Source of the DNA: Rhodohalobacter sp. SW132
GTDB lineage: Bacteria; Bacteroidota; Rhodothermia; Balneolales; Balneolaceae
DNA: 64,000 bases
NCBI RefSeq assembly: GCF_003390325.1
Contig: NZ_QUOK01000015.1
Coordinates: 42,106 to 106,105 of the forward strand
Reading direction: 5' to 3'
Shown here: one piece after another, positions 26,789-35,280 of the stretch
Numbering within the stretch: the stretch's first letter is position 1
Layout: each line of letters starts with the position of its first letter
Notes under the pieces: generated by a model
What the model saw: only the letters and a program-made list of their open reading frames with translations
Database searches by the model: none
Told to the model about the DNA's origin: nothing
Position numbers and translations under genes: made by a program

Positions 26789-27596
26789 GGCTGTTTAAAA
26801 ATTGAGTTAATATTTTGGCAATCTGTTCCGGCCGGTCGGCATGAACCCGGTGGCCGGCATCTTCAATAATTTCTACTGTAGCATTGCTGCAAAGTTGAGC
26901 CATTTGAGTCATCTTATCAACATATTTTTGATCAATTTTTCCGGCGATCAGGAGTTTCGGATGGTTTAAATCAGCAAGAGTTTTGCAAACGGGAGACATC
27001 ACACCGGCCCCGAAACCCCGTAGTGAAGCAGCCATCCATTTTGGGTTTTGCTGTCTGATGATCTGTTCATAATTGATTTCCGACTCATCATTTTGGGAAT
27101 CGAACAGAGGCAGGCGAATCCACTCATCAACAAACGATTCAAAATCTTCTTCAATCTCCTGCGCCCGGTTTTCATCAGTCGCTGCACGATTTTCACGCTC
27201 ATTAGAATCTGTAATTCCGCAATGGGTGCTCTCCAGGATCAACCCTGAAAAATAGGAGGGATGATTAGCCACAAGATGCTGTGCGAGGCGTCCGCCCATG
27301 CTGTAGCCATAAATAAAAAGGTCAGGCAGCTTCAGTCGATTGAGAACAGACAGCAGATCGGCGACCTGGTTCTGGGCAGCAAATCGATCCGGATTCACTT
27401 CATCGCTGATGATCGTATCGCCGTGGCCGAGAAGGTCGATCGTGACAGGGTTACACGTCTCTCGGACTCTGCTGATAACCGGTTCAAACACTTTGGATGA
27501 GCCCATAAAACCGTGTAAAAAGAAGAGGTACGGAAGGTCAGCCCGGTTTTGATGGATGTTAACTTTGTACATCACGCCGTTTGTATAAAGTTTCAT
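26781..27596 (-). CDS. menH: SHCHC synthase (alpha/beta hydrolase)
   Basis: A 271-residue alpha/beta hydrolase that eliminates pyruvate from SEPHCHC. It has the oxyanion segment FLHGFMGSS, DLLGHGD, the nucleophile elbow IYGYSMGGR (Ser), and the catalytic His in AGHRVHADRPEQ. Position between menD and menB, with overlap on one side and a one-base gap on the other, supports MenH over a generic esterase. The first dozen residues vary in the family, but the ATG at 27596 directly follows the menD stop. Confidence 0.9.
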   Translation of the reverse strand: MKLYTNGVMYKVNIHQNRADLPYLFFLHGFMGSSKVFEPVISRVRETCNPVTIDLLGHGDTIISDEVNPDRFAAQNQVADLLSVLNRLKLPDLFIYGYSMGGRLAQHLVANHPSYFSGLILESTHCGITDSNERENRAATDENRAQEIEEDFESFVDEWIRLPLFDSQNDESEINYEQIIRQQNPKWMAASLRGFGAGVMSPVCKTLADLNHPKLLIAGKIDQKYVDKMTQMAQLCSNATVEIIEDAGHRVHADRPEQIAKILTQFLNSHV

Positions 27597-27597
27597 C

Positions 27598-29295
27598 CTA
27601 CGATCCCCACAATTCTTTTCTCATACTCATACTTGCGTCGGGATCGGTAATGCATTCGATGATCCGTACTCCTGGATTTTTAACTGACGAAAGTCCGGTT
27701 TCCTCCAGTTGCTGACGATTTTCTACACGCTGATATATGATGTTGTGCGCCTTTGCGATGTCCTCAATGTTTACATTTTGTGGTGTTTCAAAAAAGTCGG
27801 TGTACGTCTTTTTCTGATCGTAAACAGGCAGCATTCGAAAAATATTTCCGCCTTTGTTGTTTACAACTATAACGGTGAACGGAGTTTCTGATTTTTGTAA
27901 TGTGAGCAAGGCATTTGAATCGTGAAGAAAAGCGAGATCACCGGTCAGGCAGGTTGTGGGCTTGCCGGATGCAATTGCGGTGCCGATCGCTGTGGATAAA
28001 ATCCCGTCGATGCCCGCAGCTCCGCGGTTGACCGTTACATGTTGTCCCGGTTCGCCAAACAACGCCGCATCCCGAGGCGGGAGAGAGTTCGAAAGCATGA
28101 TGCTGTTTCCTTCGTTGCTATCATGTATAAAGCGGGAGAATATATGACCGTCTGTTAACCTGTTTTCCTTTTCTAAGAACGAGTGCAGAATTTCACCGGC
28201 TTCTTGATCTGCATCTTTCCATACGGTTAGTTTGTAGGAAGTGGTTTGGTCAAATATTTCCAAATCAATTGTTTCACCGGGGGAGAGATTCACCACAAGA
28301 TCTGAGCTCATCTGGTGATCCTGCCATGAATTCCGGTAATCAAACCGTATCGTATCAACATCCTTCCAATCCTCCAGTGCGGTTAGCACCGATTTTGTGA
28401 ATGGCTGGTCACCAAAACGGAGAATCAGATCGGGTTTGAGTTTTTGACGAGTAGCTGGATTTCGTAAAAACTGTTCATAACGGTGAACTCTGAGCGGATG
28501 TTCACCCAGCTGAGAACCCGGCTCCGCGATAATCGGACCAATGAATTGTTCGGCAAACCGGAAAGCAAGCTTTTCAGGGGATTGAAATGCATTTGAAGGT
28601 CCGGCTATAATCAGCGGATTTTCCGCATGTTTGATGCGATCTGTGATCTCATTACCCAGGATTACGGATTTGGTGAGATCGGCTTTTTGATTAAAACTGT
28701 TTTCATTCTCACTTCGGAATAGGTTTTCCGCTCGCTTTAATTCGTTTTCTTCCGGTTCAAGTGGTTTTCGAAAAGGTACGTTGATGTGGGCTGCTCCGCC
28801 TTTCGTTACAGCATCTGAAATCGCCTGTCTTGCAGAAAATCGGATTCTGTCAATGTCCCAGCTTTGATTGACCGGTTCACCAAGTTCATGAAAAAGTACG
28901 GTGTGATCCCCAAAGAGTTTTATCTGATCAATCGTCTGGGAGCTGCCGATACCGCGAAGGTTTGGCGGCCGGTCAGCAGTGAGAACCACTATCGGTACAC
29001 CGGAGGCGCGGGCTTCTGCCACAGCCGGAAAATAGTTCGCCGCTGCAGTTCCGGAAGTGCAAACAAGAATGGCCGGAACGCCGGTCTGCTTTCCAATTCC
29101 CAAAGCGATGAATGCGGCTGACCGTTCATCCAGCACCACTGTTGATTTGATCTTCTGGTGATGCGCACAGGCCAGTGTCAGCGGAGTGGAGCGGCTCCCG
29201 GGGGATATGACAGCGTGACGGACACCAAACCCAGTGAGGGCATGAATCAGTTCAGCTGCAGTTTCATATGGGGAGAGCAGGCGGTCAGAGCTCAT
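27598..29295 (-). CDS. menD: SEPHCHC synthase
   Basis: A 565-residue thiamine-diphosphate enzyme that adds the succinyl semialdehyde unit from 2-oxoglutarate to isochorismate. The N-terminal HAVISPGSRSTPLTLA, the ThDP Glu in VVLDERSAAF, VCTSGTAAANYFPAV and TADRPPNLRGIG are diagnostic for MenD, and the ThDP-binding half shows GDLAFLHDSNALL followed by VVNNKGGNIF. Length is normal. It starts 11 bases inside menF and so is probably translationally coupled. Confidence 0.96.
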   Translation of the reverse strand: MSSDRLLSPYETAAELIHALTGFGVRHAVISPGSRSTPLTLACAHHQKIKSTVVLDERSAAFIALGIGKQTGVPAILVCTSGTAAANYFPAVAEARASGVPIVVLTADRPPNLRGIGSSQTIDQIKLFGDHTVLFHELGEPVNQSWDIDRIRFSARQAISDAVTKGGAAHINVPFRKPLEPEENELKRAENLFRSENENSFNQKADLTKSVILGNEITDRIKHAENPLIIAGPSNAFQSPEKLAFRFAEQFIGPIIAEPGSQLGEHPLRVHRYEQFLRNPATRQKLKPDLILRFGDQPFTKSVLTALEDWKDVDTIRFDYRNSWQDHQMSSDLVVNLSPGETIDLEIFDQTTSYKLTVWKDADQEAGEILHSFLEKENRLTDGHIFSRFIHDSNEGNSIMLSNSLPPRDAALFGEPGQHVTVNRGAAGIDGILSTAIGTAIASGKPTTCLTGDLAFLHDSNALLTLQKSETPFTVIVVNNKGGNIFRMLPVYDQKKTYTDFFETPQNVNIEDIAKAHNIIYQRVENRQQLEETGLSSVKNPGVRIIECITDPDASMSMRKELWGS

Positions 29296-30733
29296 TCAGC
29301 GCAGTGGTGATGGGCTGAAATTTCATCAGGGTCTCCTGCCATTCACTTTCGGGGTCAGAATCACCCACGATCCCGCATCCTGCAAAAAGGTGTGCGTTAT
29401 TTTTATGGAGCAGGGCGCTTCGGATCGCCACGGCAAATTCTCCGCATCCGTTCAAATTGTACCAGCCCACGGGTGCAGCGTACCATCCGCGTTCGATCTG
29501 CTCAATTTCCTGGATAAACGGCACGGCGTTCTCCCTCGGAAAACCGCCAACAGCAGGAGTTGGATGAAGCTGCTGAACAAGATCATGAATCTTCACGCCG
29601 CTTTTGATGGTAGCAGAAATAGGAGTGAAGAGATGTTGAACGTTATTCAGTTTTTTTATTTGCGGCTTATTGGGGTGCTCCACCCTGTAACTGTACGGAG
29701 CGAGAGAGTTGTCAATTGCGCGTACCACAAATTGATGCTCTATCCGGTCTTTGTGGCTGTCAAGAAGAGATTGTGCGAGGGCAGCGTCTTCTGAGGCACT
29801 TTTCCCGCGGGATGTACTTCCGGCAAGGCCTTCGGTTTTGAAGGTTCCGTCCTCAAAAGAAGCGAGCCGTTCCGGGGTGGCACCAATGAACGATGTTTCC
29901 TTATCAATCTGAATGATAAAATTGTAGCATTCCGGATATTTTTCACGCAGATGGTAGCTGAGAAGCGTTGGATTCAGATTATGTTTCGATTTCAACTTGA
30001 CCGATCGTGCGAGCACAATTTTCTCGAATGCTTTTTCGTGGATCAGATCTTTGGCGCGATCCACACGATCCAACCAGGTTGGTTTATCAAAAGCAGACTG
30101 CATGTTGCAAAGAATATTCTGATTGCCATTTATGGCTGGCGCTGGTAAGGCATGTCTGCCCGAAATATTGAGAAAGTCGGTAACCCGCTCAATAATCTCC
30201 ATGTAGATATCGTGAATCGCTTTTGATTTCCGCTCGAGTATGAGCGTCAGCATATGCCTGTGACCGCTTTTTACAAGAATCCACTCCGGCAGCACAAAAC
30301 GTGCGGCTCCAAATCGTTTCCAGATTTTACCAACATTGTGATCGCCAAAACTGTATCCGCCTAAAAACAGCGGCCCGGCCATGTTATGAGTGACTGATGT
30401 GTAGGCAGAGATTCTCTTCTTCAGTTTGTTTGTCTTTTCAGAAATCTCATCAAATCGGTTTTGTCCCGTAGCACGTAATTCTGAAACTTTACCTGCTGCA
30501 GAAATAGAGATTTTATTTACGGGATGATCCCAATAAAATTTATCCTCTTCAGAAGAGTGCTGTTCCAGCGCAACGAGCGGGTCGATAGGAGCGATCGGCA
30601 GAGTGATAGATATCAGGCGATCCGGGTTCTTTTTTTCCTGGGATAACGCATGAAGAAACGCTTTGAAAGACTCGCTGTCCAGCGTTTCAATAAATTCTGT
30701 TGTGGTTTTTGGAAACCGTTCTGCAGATATCAT
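29285..30733 (-). CDS. menF: Isochorismate synthase
   Basis: A 482-residue chorismate-using enzyme that commits chorismate to menaquinone. The C-terminal domain carries IVLARSVKL, FIGATPERLASF, KTEGLAGSTSRG, LHPTPAVGGFPRENA and GWYAAPVGW, all active-site motifs of the MenF/EntC/DhbC group, with the Mg-binding Glu in GDSDPESEWQET. The N-terminal half is more variable. Promoter-proximal gene of menF-D-H-B; a perfect 24-bp palindrome lies 25 bases before its ATG. No siderophore genes are nearby, so the menaquinone role is preferred to an EntC role. Confidence 0.93.
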   Translation of the reverse strand: MISAERFPKTTTEFIETLDSESFKAFLHALSQEKKNPDRLISITLPIAPIDPLVALEQHSSEEDKFYWDHPVNKISISAAGKVSELRATGQNRFDEISEKTNKLKKRISAYTSVTHNMAGPLFLGGYSFGDHNVGKIWKRFGAARFVLPEWILVKSGHRHMLTLILERKSKAIHDIYMEIIERVTDFLNISGRHALPAPAINGNQNILCNMQSAFDKPTWLDRVDRAKDLIHEKAFEKIVLARSVKLKSKHNLNPTLLSYHLREKYPECYNFIIQIDKETSFIGATPERLASFEDGTFKTEGLAGSTSRGKSASEDAALAQSLLDSHKDRIEHQFVVRAIDNSLAPYSYRVEHPNKPQIKKLNNVQHLFTPISATIKSGVKIHDLVQQLHPTPAVGGFPRENAVPFIQEIEQIERGWYAAPVGWYNLNGCGEFAVAIRSALLHKNNAHLFAGCGIVGDSDPESEWQETLMKFQPITTALNEL

Positions 30734-30758
30734 AGCTTCGAAACTTGTGATGTTATAT

Positions 30759-30782
30759 AACTTTCAATATAAATTGAAAGTT
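30759..30782. promoter_or_regulatory. 24-bp perfect palindrome upstream of menF
   Basis: AACTTTCAAT-ATAA-ATTGAAAGTT has two 10-base arms that are exact reverse complements with a four-base centre. It ends 25 bases before the menF ATG on the minus strand, a usual place for an operator or a 5'-leader hairpin. No similar palindrome is visible before menA. The sequence is AT-rich, so a leader hairpin would be only moderately stable; a dimeric repressor site is at least as likely. Confidence 0.5.
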
Positions 30783-30982
30783 TAACAATCCCAAAGTAAA
30801 AGGTTTAAAAGAATAACCACTCAAACATCGATTAGCAATTGAAGCCTAACAGCTTAACCGATTTTGGAGCACTTCGTTAGAGATGTTCAAAAATGCAATT
30901 GAGATCCTGCATTGAGGGGGCAGGAAGACTGCATTTTGAGATTTTGTAAAGCCTTCATAGAAGTATTCAGGAAAATACGTAG

Positions 30983-31258
30983 CTATTTTGCGTCGTCGGG
31001 CTGACCGATTTCAAACGGATTCTGGATCCCGTATTCTGTTGGATCAAATTCAGCCAGTTCAAAGAAATAATCCCATGCCAGCTTGCTCTGTCCGTTTTTT
31101 TCAACCCAGTTCGGGTGGCTCTGTTTGATCAGGCCAACAACACGTTTTGCGTATTTCAGCCTCTCTCCGTGATCATCAATATTTGGAATAGCAGCGATCA
31201 TCAGATCCATGTTATAGCCACAGTCGTAATCTTTTGGTTTACCTTGATCTAAAAACAT
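30983..31258 (-). CDS. Small DUF4290-like protein
   Basis: A 91-residue soluble protein without signal peptide. Segments DYDCGYNMDLMIAAIPNI, ERLKYAKRVVGLIKQSHPNW and LAWDYFFELAEFD resemble the DUF4290 family found in Bacteroidota (Tyr-Gly near the start, ERxxxA helix, hxLWDxF helix). Function unknown. It begins 2 bases after the SpoIID-like gene ends and is probably co-transcribed with it. The family match is by pattern only. Confidence 0.55.
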   Translation of the reverse strand: MFLDQGKPKDYDCGYNMDLMIAAIPNIDDHGERLKYAKRVVGLIKQSHPNWVEKNGQSKLAWDYFFELAEFDPTEYGIQNPFEIGQPDDAK

Positions 31259-31260
31259 CT

Positions 31261-32505
31261 TTATTGATAAAGTGGAAGTTGATTTGATTCAATATCTCCT
31301 AAATTTACGATTTTCACACCACTAAAGTAAAAGGAGAGTATATCTTTATAATTCCAGCCGTTTTCGGCCAGTCCGAGTGCTCCCCATTGACACATTCCCA
31401 CACCGTGGCCCATCCCGCTGCCTTCAATAATAATATCATTCTCCTCCTCAACCCAGCTAAATCGCGTGCTTCGAATGGCCATCGGACCGAATGTTGCGTT
31501 TATCATCAGCCGAAATTCATTTCCCGTAAAGCGTAATTCGCGGCCTTGCCCATTCTTGAGGATCAGGTGACTGACCCTTTCTGTTTGATCTTTCTGTAAT
31601 TCCGCGGATCGGTATCTGAACCCATATCGCTCACGCAGGAGTTCATCCATATCATCCCGATGAAGAGTGTAGCTCCATTCGTAATGCGGCGATGCAGAAC
31701 AACTTCCGCCATCATTGAGCGCACGAAGGTAGGGGTGCGGCTCTCCTGCCCATACATCTTCATTGTTTGAGGTGTGCCCGCCGCAGGTGCTTGAAAAAAC
31801 AGCAAGAATAAGCTGATCGCTCCAGGTAAGAATTTCGCCCCGTGTCTGTTGTGTCGCTTCTTCATATCTGGGTCTGTCAGGGAGGTGTCCAAGGTAGACC
31901 TGGTTCGCTTCGTAATCTCTGACATCAAAATCCGGATAGGGCGAACCGGCAATGGACCAGAGAGCGTAAGTTCTGGAGACAACCGCCTGCGCTTTCAGGG
32001 CCTCCGGATGTTCAAAATTCATTTCACTGCCCACAACGGCAGCAATATACGATTCAAGCGGAACGCTGTTTATGATTTCTATAGAGCGATTATCACGGCC
32101 CGGTTTCAGCAGCAGTCTGCCGTGGTAGTACCGGTATCCGTGAGGTTCTGAAATGAGACGCGCCGGAAGATCATCCGAAATGACCATCAGAGAATCGATT
32201 TCCTGTTTGATGCCGGACGTTTCCAGGTAGAGCCGGTTTTCTGAAATCTTTACGGCTACATCAATTGAGAGATCTGATAATTCAACTGAAACCTGGTCGC
32301 TGTAAAAACGGATGGAAGAGGCTTCGGATGTAATCCTGACAGAATCCGGTGGGTTCAGACTGAAGAGCGATACGCGCACAATCCGGTCCGCCTGAAGAGA
32401 TCGGGATTCGGGATCGGCAGAATGATCCTGTTTGGAAACTGTAAAACCGCTAAGGAATGGCAGAATCAATGTTAAAAAAAAGAGGTGTTTGATGGTCAAT
32501 ATCAA
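31261..32505 (-). CDS. SpoIID/LytB-domain protein
   Basis: A 414-residue exported protein with an N-terminal hydrophobic signal (about 5-22). Residues about 55-130 form a beta-rich region, followed by the SpoIID domain: SLESYIAAVVGSEMNFEHP, EALKAQAVVSRTYAL, a TCGGHTSNNEDVW segment, and the closing GMGHGVGMCQWGALGLAENG. In sporulating Firmicutes SpoIID is a lytic transglycosylase on denuded glycan; the acidic residue of the GSEM motif matches the catalytic Glu. In a non-sporulating Gram-negative the role is probably cell-wall remodelling or spore-unrelated amidase enhancement. Divergent from the cysteine/cystathionine synthase gene. Confidence 0.88.
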   Translation of the reverse strand: MILTIKHLFFLTLILPFLSGFTVSKQDHSADPESRSLQADRIVRVSLFSLNPPDSVRITSEASSIRFYSDQVSVELSDLSIDVAVKISENRLYLETSGIKQEIDSLMVISDDLPARLISEPHGYRYYHGRLLLKPGRDNRSIEIINSVPLESYIAAVVGSEMNFEHPEALKAQAVVSRTYALWSIAGSPYPDFDVRDYEANQVYLGHLPDRPRYEEATQQTRGEILTWSDQLILAVFSSTCGGHTSNNEDVWAGEPHPYLRALNDGGSCSASPHYEWSYTLHRDDMDELLRERYGFRYRSAELQKDQTERVSHLILKNGQGRELRFTGNEFRLMINATFGPMAIRSTRFSWVEEENDIIIEGSGMGHGVGMCQWGALGLAENGWNYKDILSFYFSGVKIVNLGDIESNQLPLYQ

Positions 32506-32650
32506 AAAATTACAGGTAAGTTTGGGGCGGCCTGCAGAATAGCTGTTGTGAAATACATTCTAACAACACGCCGCATTTTTTATATCTTTCACATGAAATT
32601 TTAAAAACAAGGTTCTCAGAAACCGAACGGATAACTTACCAAAAACTTTG

Positions 32651-33643
32651 ATGATGATTCAAGATTCAATATTGGAGGCGATCGGCAATACACCGCTCGT
32701 AAAATTGCACCATGTTACAGAAGATCTGCCGCTGACGGTGGCCGCAAAGGTTGAATACCTGAACCCCGGACAGAGTATAAAAGACAGAATTGCCCTTAAA
32801 ATGGTTGAAGATGCCGAAAAAGAGGGACTCATCAAGCCCGGCGGGACGATTATTGAAGGAACATCCGGAAATACCGGGATGGGTCTGGCTCTTGCAGCGG
32901 CTGTGAAAGGGTATCACTGTATTTTTACAACAACCGATAAACAGAGCCAGGAAAAAATTGATTTGCTGCGTGCACTGGGTGCCGAAGTTCGTGTTTGTCC
33001 GACCAATGTAGAACCTGAAGATCCGGAAAGCTATTACTCTGTAGCAAAAAGGCTCAGTAAAGAGATTCCAAACTCGTACTACCCAAATCAGTACGATAAT
33101 TTGAGCAATACCAAAGCTCACTACGAAACCACCGGCCCGGAAATATGGGAACAGACCGGCGGTAAAATCACGCATTATGTAGCAGGAATGGGAACCGGCG
33201 GAACAATCACCGGTGTGGCAAAATATTTGAAAGAAAAAAATCCTGATATCAAAGTAATCGGCGTGGATAGTGTTGGATCTGTCTATAAAAAATATTTTGA
33301 GAGCGGCGGTGAGTTTGATAAAAAGGAGATTAAACCATACCTGACAGAAGGGATTGGCGAAGATATCATCCCGGGAAATATCGATTTCCAGTATATCGAT
33401 GCAGTTGAACAGGTGAACGATAAAAATGCGTTTATAATGACGCGCGAGCTTGCTAAAAAAGAGGGTTTGTTTATCGGGGGATCCTGCGGTGCGGCCGTAT
33501 ATGGTGCACTTGAATATGCGAGAAAAGAGAAATTAGGTAAAGATGACCTGATGGTGGTAATTCTGCCGGACAGTGGCACACGTTACACCTCAAAAATTTA
33601 CAACGACGACTGGATGCGGGAAAAGGGATTTCTCGACGAATAG
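32651..33643 (+). CDS. Cystathionine beta-synthase / cysteine synthase-type PLP enzyme
   Basis: A fold-type II PLP enzyme of 330 residues. PLP-lysine in GQSIKDRIAL, phosphate/substrate loop EGTSGNTGMGLA, glycine-rich phosphate cradle GTGGTITG, and the C-terminal Ser in LPDSGTRYTSK. TTTDKQSQEKIDLL and DSGTRYTSKIYNDDWM resemble the catalytic core of cystathionine beta-synthase rather than CysK, but the regulatory CBS-domain pair is absent. It could make cystathionine from serine and homocysteine, or cysteine from O-acetylserine. Start taken at ATG 32651; a TTG precedes it at 32648. Confidence 0.85.
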   Translation: MMIQDSILEAIGNTPLVKLHHVTEDLPLTVAAKVEYLNPGQSIKDRIALKMVEDAEKEGLIKPGGTIIEGTSGNTGMGLALAAAVKGYHCIFTTTDKQSQEKIDLLRALGAEVRVCPTNVEPEDPESYYSVAKRLSKEIPNSYYPNQYDNLSNTKAHYETTGPEIWEQTGGKITHYVAGMGTGGTITGVAKYLKEKNPDIKVIGVDSVGSVYKKYFESGGEFDKKEIKPYLTEGIGEDIIPGNIDFQYIDAVEQVNDKNAFIMTRELAKKEGLFIGGSCGAAVYGALEYARKEKLGKDDLMVVILPDSGTRYTSKIYNDDWMREKGFLDE

Positions 33644-33857
33644 AGAATTCCTGATTTGCAGCCAATGAATGGTTTATGGGGGCCGGGGGTGTGTCAGAAA
33701 GGCCGGGTGCTCAAATTAAAACCACTTATGATTAAAAAACCGGGTGATGTTTATCCCCGTATATATAGATTTTTCATCGAATGAAAAGGTTGTCCAGGTA
33801 AGTTTAGCTTCTATCTGTCAATTTTAATTTATAATACTATAAACCTATACATACAGA

Positions 33858-34178
33858 ATGGAACAGAAACCAAAGAATAAAAAGAGTAAGCCAATAGAAA
33901 TTGAACTGGGTAAGGAAGAGGCGTCAGGAACGTATTCCAATCTTGTGATGATCACACATTCGCCCTCGGAGTTTGTGTTTGATTTTATTTCGATGATGCC
34001 CGGAGTACCAAAAGCCAAAGTTGTGAAACGAATGGTATTAACTCCCGATCACGCAAAACGGCTGGCTGGTGCACTCAATGAAAACATCAGAAAGTTTGAG
34101 AAAGAGCACGGTGAGATCCGTTCTAAAGAGAAGTTCGATATGCCCTTTAACTACAGGGGACCAAAACCGGAAGCCTGA
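33858..34178 (+). CDS. DUF3467 domain protein
   Basis: A 106-residue soluble protein. The segment YSNLVMITHSPSEFVFDFISMMPG followed by KAKVVKRMVLTPDHAKRLAGAL (each given here in under 25 residues of context at about 28-76) is the DUF3467 pattern, found across many bacteria as a short protein of unknown role. A Lys/Glu-rich N-terminus precedes it. A TATAAT hexamer at 33830-33835, 22 bases before the ATG, is a candidate -10 box without a convincing -35. Convergent with lptG. Confidence 0.85.
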   Translation: MEQKPKNKKSKPIEIELGKEEASGTYSNLVMITHSPSEFVFDFISMMPGVPKAKVVKRMVLTPDHAKRLAGALNENIRKFEKEHGEIRSKEKFDMPFNYRGPKPEA

Positions 34179-34200
34179 TATTTTGTGGCCGGTAAATGGA

Positions 34201-35280
34201 TTATTTTTTTGCGATGAGCAGTAAAATAATTCCAATCAAAAGAAACAGGGCGTGTGGAAAAATGGATGCGAATTCCGGTGAAAGTGTTCCGGCATATCCA
34301 AACGGTTCCAGTATTTTCATGAAGGCGAGGTAGATGATACTGATGCCAAGCCCCGCTGCGATGTAGAAGCCGCGGCCACCTCTTCGGCGTTCCGAGGCAA
34401 GCGCAAAGCCGATCAGGCAAACCACAAAAATAGATATTGGATAGGCAATACGGCTGTAAAGCTGGGTGCGGGGCAGTGAAGTCCCGCCGGCGCCAATCCT
34501 TTCAATGGATTCGATATAGGAAACAGCCTCCGGATAGGTGAGCTGATAGATATCGGAACTGCGCCGGGCCAGATCACGGGGGTAAAGATTCAGATCTACC
34601 GTCACATTCATTGTGTCGGTCTCTACATAATTCCCATTGTCGAATACACGTTCGCGCAGGCGGTCTACGCGCCAAACGGAAAGTGAATCATTCCACTCAA
34701 TTCTGTTCGCGTTAGAAATGCGGCTGACTTTATCATCCCTGAAGGTTACGATGGATGCCTGATATCCGGTGTTTGAACTTGCTTCAAAAAAGTTAAAACT
34801 TACAATCGTACTGTCGGAATCCTGCCGAAAAAGCCTGCCGCGGTCAATCCTGTCAGTTGAACCACTCAAATATCTGCTTTCAAATTCAATTCGATCGGCA
34901 TTAGAGGTGGGAATCACGTAAGCATCGAGATAGCTGACAGATGCCCCGACCAGGAATCCGAATATGAGATAGGGTAACACCAGCCGATATAAACTGACCC
35001 CCGAGGCCTTCAGGGCGATGAGTTCGAGCCGTTCAGTCATCTGGCCTGTCAATATCAGGCAGGCCACAAATACTGCCAGAGGCGACATCAGCCGGATCAT
35101 CTCCGGGATATAGTTCAGGTAGTAGACCGACAGTATCTCGGCGATTGTTGCACCTTTTTCGGTAAACTCATCGCTGTTTTCAGAAAAATCAATCAGAATA
35201 AAAATACAGATCAGCACAATCATCACGAAAAAGGTGACGATAAACAGACGCTTGAAAATGTATCGGTCAAATTTAGTCAT
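34201..35280 (-). CDS. lptG: LPS export permease LptG-type (YjgP/YjgQ family)
   Basis: A 359-residue inner-membrane protein with six predicted helices: three before and three after a periplasmic beta-jellyroll (about residues 130-265). The family features are the N-terminal coupling region (LIALKASGVSLYRLVLPYL) that would contact LptB, and C-terminal GRGFYIAAGLGISIIYLAF helices. Together with the neighbouring LptF it moves lipopolysaccharide out of the inner membrane. Its ATG overlaps the end of lptF by 8 bases. Which of the two is G and which is F follows gene order and length and is less certain than the family. Confidence 0.85.
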   Translation of the reverse strand: MTKFDRYIFKRLFIVTFFVMIVLICIFILIDFSENSDEFTEKGATIAEILSVYYLNYIPEMIRLMSPLAVFVACLILTGQMTERLELIALKASGVSLYRLVLPYLIFGFLVGASVSYLDAYVIPTSNADRIEFESRYLSGSTDRIDRGRLFRQDSDSTIVSFNFFEASSNTGYQASIVTFRDDKVSRISNANRIEWNDSLSVWRVDRLRERVFDNGNYVETDTMNVTVDLNLYPRDLARRSSDIYQLTYPEAVSYIESIERIGAGGTSLPRTQLYSRIAYPISIFVVCLIGFALASERRRGGRGFYIAAGLGISIIYLAFMKILEPFGYAGTLSPEFASIFPHALFLLIGIILLLIAKK

